A stretch of DNA of 64,000 nt from Pseudomonas oryzihabitans. Lineage in GTDB: Bacteria > Pseudomonadota > Gammaproteobacteria > Pseudomonadales > Pseudomonadaceae. Both the position numbers and the translations under genes were made by a program. Position 1 is the first letter of the stretch. Every line of letters starts with the position of its first letter. Positions 59,957 to 64,000 of this stretch are shown piece after piece. The DNA is taken from NCBI RefSeq assembly GCF_024652905.1, contig NZ_CP102428.1, positions 384,501 to 448,500 on the forward strand, in the 5' to 3' direction. The notes under the pieces are model-generated. The model made no database searches and was not told where the DNA came from. It saw only the letters and a program-made list of their open reading frames with translations.

Positions 59957-60756
59957 TCCCCATCGACCTGCTGGTGTCGGATATCGATGGCACCCTGGTG
60001 CGTGACGACAAGAGCCTGAGCGAGGCGGTGATCGCTGCTGTCAAGCGGCTCCAGGCGTCTGGTAAAGCCATCACCCTGGTCAGCAGCCGCCCCCCGCGGG
60101 CGCTGCTGCCGCTGGTGCGGCAGCTGGGCATCGACCAGGCGGTGGCCGGGTTCAATGGCGGCAATCTAGTGGAAGCGGATGGCACCCTGATCCGCGCCCA
60201 TCGGTTGGCGGAGCAGGTCACCCGCGAGGTGCTGGAGCGCCTTGAGCGCGAGGCCTTCGAAGTCTGGCTGTTCGCCGACGACCTCTGGCTGACCCGCGAC
60301 GGGGAGGGGTCCTACGTCCCCCGCGAGACCCGGGCACTGGGCTATGGACCGACCGTGGTGGACTCCTTCGAACCCTATCTGGATCGCGTCGACAAGATCG
60401 TCGCCGCTGGCAGCGATCACGCCGGCCTGGAAGCCCTGGAGGACGAGCTGGGTGAGCGGTTGGGGGAGGGCGCCACGGTGCTGCGCTCCCAGCTCTATTA
60501 CCTGGACATCACCCACCCCAAGGCCAACAAGGGCGATGCCCTCATCGAGCTGGCCCAGGCCGCGGGCGTGCCCGTGGCGCGCACGGCGGCCATCGGCGAT
60601 GGCAGCAACGACGTGCCCATGTTCCGCCAGGCGGGCCTGGCCATCGCCATGGGCCAGGCCGGCGCAGGAGTGCGGGAAGCGGCCGACCGGGTCACCGCCA
60701 GCAATCAGGAAGACGGTCTGGCCCAGGCCATCGATCGGTGGATCCTGGGGAGCTGA
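59938..60756 (+). CDS. Cof-type HAD-IIB sugar phosphatase
   Basis: A 272-residue HAD-IIB phosphatase. Motif I is LVSDIDGTLVRD (11-22), motif II LVSSRPPRAL, motif III around KANKGDAL, and motif IV AAIGDGSNDVPMFRQA. The overlap with zwf couples it to the pentose-phosphate operon, so a sugar phosphate substrate is likely. Related genes occur as the last member of similar tkt/tal-pgi/gnd/zwf operons as far as I recall. Followed by an inverted REP pair. Confidence 0.85.
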   Translation: MASPDLIPIDLLVSDIDGTLVRDDKSLSEAVIAAVKRLQASGKAITLVSSRPPRALLPLVRQLGIDQAVAGFNGGNLVEADGTLIRAHRLAEQVTREVLERLEREAFEVWLFADDLWLTRDGEGSYVPRETRALGYGPTVVDSFEPYLDRVDKIVAAGSDHAGLEALEDELGERLGEGATVLRSQLYYLDITHPKANKGDALIELAQAAGVPVARTAAIGDGSNDVPMFRQAGLAIAMGQAGAGVREAADRVTASNQEDGLAQAIDRWILGS

Positions 60757-60771
60757 TGGCTGGTTAGTGAT

Positions 60772-60847
60772 GTTGGACTTCGCTGCGCTCAACCCAACCT
60801 ACAGGACTACCGACACGTAGGTTGGGTTGAGCGCAGCGAAGCCCAAC
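60772..60847. repeat. Inverted pair of 31-base REP-like elements
   Basis: Two arms, 60772-60802 and 60817-60847, are inverted copies with one mismatch and a 14-base spacer. Each carries GTAGGTTGGG at its outer or inner end and a GAGCGCAGCGAA core. The same unit occurs at 49417-49447. The pair begins 15 bases after the HAD gene stop and may form a large hairpin that protects or ends the operon transcript. Confidence 0.9.
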
Positions 60848-60916
60848 AAGGCTCACCTTCGACCATGTAGAAAAAGGCTGCGCCATTTACCTCCCTGCGA
60901 CAGGGCCCGCCTGTGC

Positions 60917-60956
60917 GCCCTCCCTCTCCCCTTGGGAGAGAGCCGGGGTGAGGGCC
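60917..60956. repeat. Second REP-like palindrome, different family
   Basis: A GC-rich imperfect palindrome with CCCTCTCCCCTTGGGAGAG at its centre and GGGGTGAGGG at one end. Such strings are common between genes in many gammaproteobacteria. It sits 14 bases from the LysR gene stop. Confidence 0.6.
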
Positions 60957-60969
60957 GCCCCAACCCGCG

Positions 60970-61872
60970 CTAACCCTCCTTCTCCTCCCGATACCCCCGC
61001 ACATGCTCCACCAGCGCCCGCAGCTTGGGCGCCAGGTTGTGGCGATTCGGATAGTAGAGATAGAAGCCGGGAAAGGGCGGCAGGTAATCTTCCAGCACCC
61101 GCTCCAGTTCGCCACGGTCCAGATAGGGCCTGAAGGTGTCCTCCATGCCAAAGGTGATGCCGCCGCCGGCCAGGGCGGTGCGTACCATCAGCAGCATGTC
61201 GTTGGTGGTGATCCGGGGTGCAACCGCCACATCGAAGGCGCGACCGTTCTCGCTGAATTCCCAGCGCCAGGGCGCCACCTCCGGTGCCGGGCGCCAGCCG
61301 ATGCAGCGGTGGTCCGCCAGGTCACGCGGATGCCGAGGTCGGCCATGACGGGCGAAATAGCCTGGGGTCGCCACCGCCACTTCGCGCTGCGGTCCGGTCA
61401 CTGGAATGGCGATCATGTCCTGCTCGATCACCTCGCCTAGCCGTACTCCGGCATCGAAACCACGGGCGACGATATCGAATTCCTCGTCGGTAACGGTGAT
61501 GTCCAGGGTCACCTCCGGATAGGCCTCGACGAAGCCGGCCAGCAGCGGGCCATCGAGAAAGCGCTCGGCGATGGAGGTGACCGCGACCCGCAACAGGCCC
61601 CGCGGTGGTCCGGCGTGGCTAGCGTCTTCCAGGGCGCCCAGCAGACCGGCCAGGGGGCCTGCGACCTGCCGTTGCAAGCGTTCACCGGCCTCGGTCAGGC
61701 GCACGCTACGGGTGGTGCGCTGCACCAGCGAACTGCCCAGTTCGTCTTCCAGACGGCGGATGGCCTGGCTGACCGCGGAGCGACTGACGCCCAGGCGATC
61801 AGCCGCCACCCGAAAATTCTCGGCCGTGGCCACCACGACGAAGACCTTGAGCAGATTCAGATCGGTATGCAT
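60970..61872 (-). CDS. LysR-family regulator divergent from an SDR gene
   Basis: A 300-residue LTTR. HTH at about 3-60 (FRVAADRLGVSRSAVSQAIRRLEDEL), then the substrate-binding domain with LLRVAVTSIAERFL. Divergent from the SDR gene 162 bases away, the typical LTTR and target layout, so it probably regulates that gene. The effector is unknown. Confidence 0.85.
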   Translation of the reverse strand: MHTDLNLLKVFVVVATAENFRVAADRLGVSRSAVSQAIRRLEDELGSSLVQRTTRSVRLTEAGERLQRQVAGPLAGLLGALEDASHAGPPRGLLRVAVTSIAERFLDGPLLAGFVEAYPEVTLDITVTDEEFDIVARGFDAGVRLGEVIEQDMIAIPVTGPQREVAVATPGYFARHGRPRHPRDLADHRCIGWRPAPEVAPWRWEFSENGRAFDVAVAPRITTNDMLLMVRTALAGGGITFGMEDTFRPYLDRGELERVLEDYLPPFPGFYLYYPNRHNLAPKLRALVEHVRGYREEKEG

Positions 61873-62034
61873 TGGTGAGTCTGGCTAACCATGGCAGTCA
61901 GGAGCAGGGGAATTATCACGACAATGAGCCTTCGCTAAGGTGGTGGCAAGCCTGGAAGGGCGTAGTGCTGGAAGGGCACGCAGCTGACCAGTAGGTCGTC
62001 CAGGCAATCCACCCCCATTCGAGAGGAACACCTC

Positions 62035-62763
62035 ATGACTATCGACAAGGTCGTACTCATCACCGGCGCCTCCAGTGGCATAGGCGCGGGCATCGCGCGT
62101 GAACTGGGCGCGGCCGGCTGCAAGCTGCTGCTTGGCGCTCGCCGTATCGACAGGTTGGAGGCCCTGGCAGCCGAGATCAACGCCGCGGGTGGCGAAGCCG
62201 CCTGCCGCCGGCTGGATGTCACCGACAGCGCCGACGTGGCCGCCTTCGCCGAGGCGGCTCGCGAGCGCTGGGGCCGGGTGGACGTCATCGTCAACAACGC
62301 CGGGATCATGCCGCTGTCGCCCCTGGCCTCGCTCAAGACCGAAGAATGGATGCAGATGGTCGACGTCAACATCAAGGGCGTGCTCAACGGCATCGCCGCG
62401 GTGCTGCCGGAATTCACCGCGCGCGGCGCTGGCCATGTCATCAACCTGGGCTCCATCGGCGCCCTGTCGGTGGTGCCCACGGCGGCGGTCTATTGCGCCA
62501 CCAAGCACGCGGTACGGGCGATCTCCGAAGGACTACGGCAGGAGCGTGACGATCTGCGGGTCACCTGCATCCATCCAGGCGTGGTGGAAAGCGAGCTGGC
62601 CTCGACCATTACCGATGCGGCGGCGCGAGCGATGATGGACGGCTACCGCGCCATCGCTCTGCAACCCGACGCCATCGGCCGGGCCGTGCGCTACGCCATC
62701 GAGCAGCCGGACGACGTGGACGTCAACGAGATCGTCGTCCGCCCGACCCGCAGCGCCAACTAG
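62035..62763 (+). CDS. Classical SDR oxidoreductase
   Basis: A 242-residue short-chain dehydrogenase. Cofactor motif TGASSGIG (10-17), NNAG (87-90), catalytic Ser140, Tyr153 and Lys157 (YCATK). The Arg-Arg pair after strand two (GARRIDRL) suggests NADP. Substrate unknown. Divergent from a LysR gene and overlapping the stop codon of a second LysR gene by four bases (shared CTAG). Confidence 0.88.
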   Translation: MTIDKVVLITGASSGIGAGIARELGAAGCKLLLGARRIDRLEALAAEINAAGGEAACRRLDVTDSADVAAFAEAARERWGRVDVIVNNAGIMPLSPLASLKTEEWMQMVDVNIKGVLNGIAAVLPEFTARGAGHVINLGSIGALSVVPTAAVYCATKHAVRAISEGLRQERDDLRVTCIHPGVVESELASTITDAAARAMMDGYRAIALQPDAIGRAVRYAIEQPDDVDVNEIVVRPTRSAN

Positions 62764-63680
62764 ACCGTTTCGGCCAGGGCTTCGAGAAAGCGCTCCAGCA
62801 CCAGATTCGGCCGCCGACCCTTGCGGGTGACGGCGGCCAGGGTGGTGTCGAAGTGGAAGCGTTCGGGATCGAGGGCGCGCAACTGGCCCTGGGCCACCCA
62901 GGGCTGGGCGACGTGGTCGGGCAGGTAGCCGATGTAGCAGCCGGTGAGGATGAGAAAGGCCACGCCTTCGCGATCCGAGGCCCGCGCCGTGCAATTCAGC
63001 GCGGCATGGCGCTCGTGGCCGTCCTGGTTGAGCAGATGGTTGGGGCCTACCGCATCCTGGGCGGCCAGGGTGCTCGCGTCCAGCGCCGCGTCGGCCACCG
63101 CGAACAGCGGATGACTGCGGCTGCAATAGAGCAGCGCGCGCTCTTCGTAGAGCGGCAGGTAGTCGAGACCGGCCAGGGCATTGATCAGCGGCAGCACGCC
63201 CAGGTGCAGGTGGCCGTCGAGCACGCCGGTCTCGATCTCGCCGGGCAGGGTCATGCCGATGTTGACCACCACCCCCGGCGCAGCACGCTTGAGCGCCGCC
63301 AGGGCATGGGTGATGCGCATGTGCGGCTGGGTCACCAGATTGTTGATGATGCCCAGGTTCAGCTCGCCACGCAGGTGCTGGTGCAGCTGGTTGACCTCGC
63401 TGCGAAAGCCTTCCAGGGCGGCGAACAGCGACTGGCTGGCCTTGAGCACCTCGCGGCCTTCGTCGGTCAGCGAGAAACCGGCACGACCGCGCTGGCAGAG
63501 GCGCATGCCCAGGCGCTTTTCCAGGTCGTTCATGTGCAGGCTGATGGCCGAGCGGGTGATGCCCAGGCGACCTTCGGCGGCGGTGAAGCTGCCGCATTCC
63601 ACCACCGTCTTGAACAGCCGCAGCAGGCGGATCTCGAAATCGCCGACCTGGGCGAGCAGGGCCTTGCGCGTCGTCTTCAT
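62760..63680 (-). CDS. LysR-family regulator
   Basis: A 306-residue LTTR. HTH near residues 15-70 (CGSFTAAEGRLGITRSAISLHMNDLEKRLG), then substrate-binding domain (LRGELNLGIINNLV). The ATG at 63680 starts the conserved MKTTRKALLAQVGDFEIRLLRLF; an open frame runs upstream to 63839 but lacks similarity. Tail-to-tail with the SDR gene. Confidence 0.85.
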   Translation of the reverse strand: MKTTRKALLAQVGDFEIRLLRLFKTVVECGSFTAAEGRLGITRSAISLHMNDLEKRLGMRLCQRGRAGFSLTDEGREVLKASQSLFAALEGFRSEVNQLHQHLRGELNLGIINNLVTQPHMRITHALAALKRAAPGVVVNIGMTLPGEIETGVLDGHLHLGVLPLINALAGLDYLPLYEERALLYCSRSHPLFAVADAALDASTLAAQDAVGPNHLLNQDGHERHAALNCTARASDREGVAFLILTGCYIGYLPDHVAQPWVAQGQLRALDPERFHFDTTLAAVTRKGRRPNLVLERFLEALAETV

Positions 63681-63742
63681 GGCTGCCACCGCAAATGCGG
63701 GACAGCATAAGGCGCCGCTTGGCACGGCGCCAGCGACTGGCT

Positions 63743-64000
63743 TCAGGCGCCGATCAACACCCGGCTGCGCTGCTGGCTGACCTGCTTGACCAGCCAGACC
63801 GCGGCGATGCAGCAGAGCAAGGTGATCAGCGTCAGGCACAGGCGAGTGCCCAGATACTGGGCGAAGTTCTGCTCACCCAGCAGGCGGCCGAGCACCCGAT
63901 AGGCGCCGGCGAGATAGCCGTGCAGAAAATAGATGGCGAAGCTGTAGGCACCGAGCAGGGCCATACCCTTGGCCAGGCGGCCGTCCGTACGTCCCGTGGT
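63743..64000 (-). CDS. Acyltransferase family 3 membrane protein, C-terminal part
   Basis: The frame is open from the right edge to the stop at 63743 (85 residues). It contains two to three hydrophobic helices (LLGAYSFAIYFLHGYLAG and CLTLITLLCCIAAVWLV). The segment YSFAIYFLHG is typical of the last helices of AT3 O-acyltransferases. The active-site histidine region would be off the window. Confidence 0.6.
   Translation of the reverse strand, partial: TTGRTDGRLAKGMALLGAYSFAIYFLHGYLAGAYRVLGRLLGEQNFAQYLGTRLCLTLITLLCCIAAVWLVKQVSQQRSRVLIGA

Overview
The window looks like a chromosomal segment of a Pseudomonas-type gammaproteobacterium, possibly near the P. oryzihabitans/P. psychrotolerans group (an inference; 16S is not in the window). 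The evidence is high GC, dense coding, the order mtnA-gyrA-serC-pheA, AmrZ, FleQ/FleS/FleR, FlgZ, and a flagellar layout with sigma54 and sigma28 promoters like that of P. putida and P. aeruginosa. I see no prophage, insertion sequence or CRISPR array.

Layout. 1-2518 (minus): mupP (cut by the left edge), ubiG and mtaD, divergent from mtnA. 2637-8951 (plus): mtnA, gyrA, serC, pheA. After pheA the usual hisC/tyrA neighbours are absent and a DUF4124 gene, mgtE and amrZ follow. 11813-11889: tRNA-Arg(CCT). 12135-18723: a tightly packed seven-gene cluster downstream of the tRNA with two GT2 glycosyltransferases, an FAD oxidoreductase, a multi-spanning GT-C-like protein, an SDR enzyme, a TIM-barrel sugar isomerase and an SMR-type carrier. 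It reads as a lipid-linked sugar system that modifies a surface glycan. 18768-20123: MFS transporter.

20166-52179 is a flagellar and chemotaxis locus: flgZ, flgN, flgM and flgA (minus), then cheV, cheR, flgBCDE, flgFGHIJKL, a four-gene flagellin glycosylation island, fliC, flaG, fliD, fliS, fliT and fleQ, fleS, fleR (plus). Near-consensus sigma54 promoters precede flgA, flgB, flgF and fleS. Textbook sigma28 promoters precede flgM and fliC. The locus stops after fleR; fliE and the export genes that normally follow are not here. The glycosylation island is more AT-rich than its surroundings. It encodes a 1766-residue multidomain transferase that carries an A5G8 homopolymer, a possible phase-variation switch.

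52420-60756 is a pentose-phosphate operon: tkt, a fused transaldolase/phosphoglucose isomerase, short-form gnd, zwf and a Cof-type phosphatase. Together these could turn glucose 6-phosphate into pentose phosphates and recycle them. The right end holds REP-like palindromes, a LysR regulator divergent from an SDR gene, a second LysR gene, and an acyltransferase cut by the right edge.
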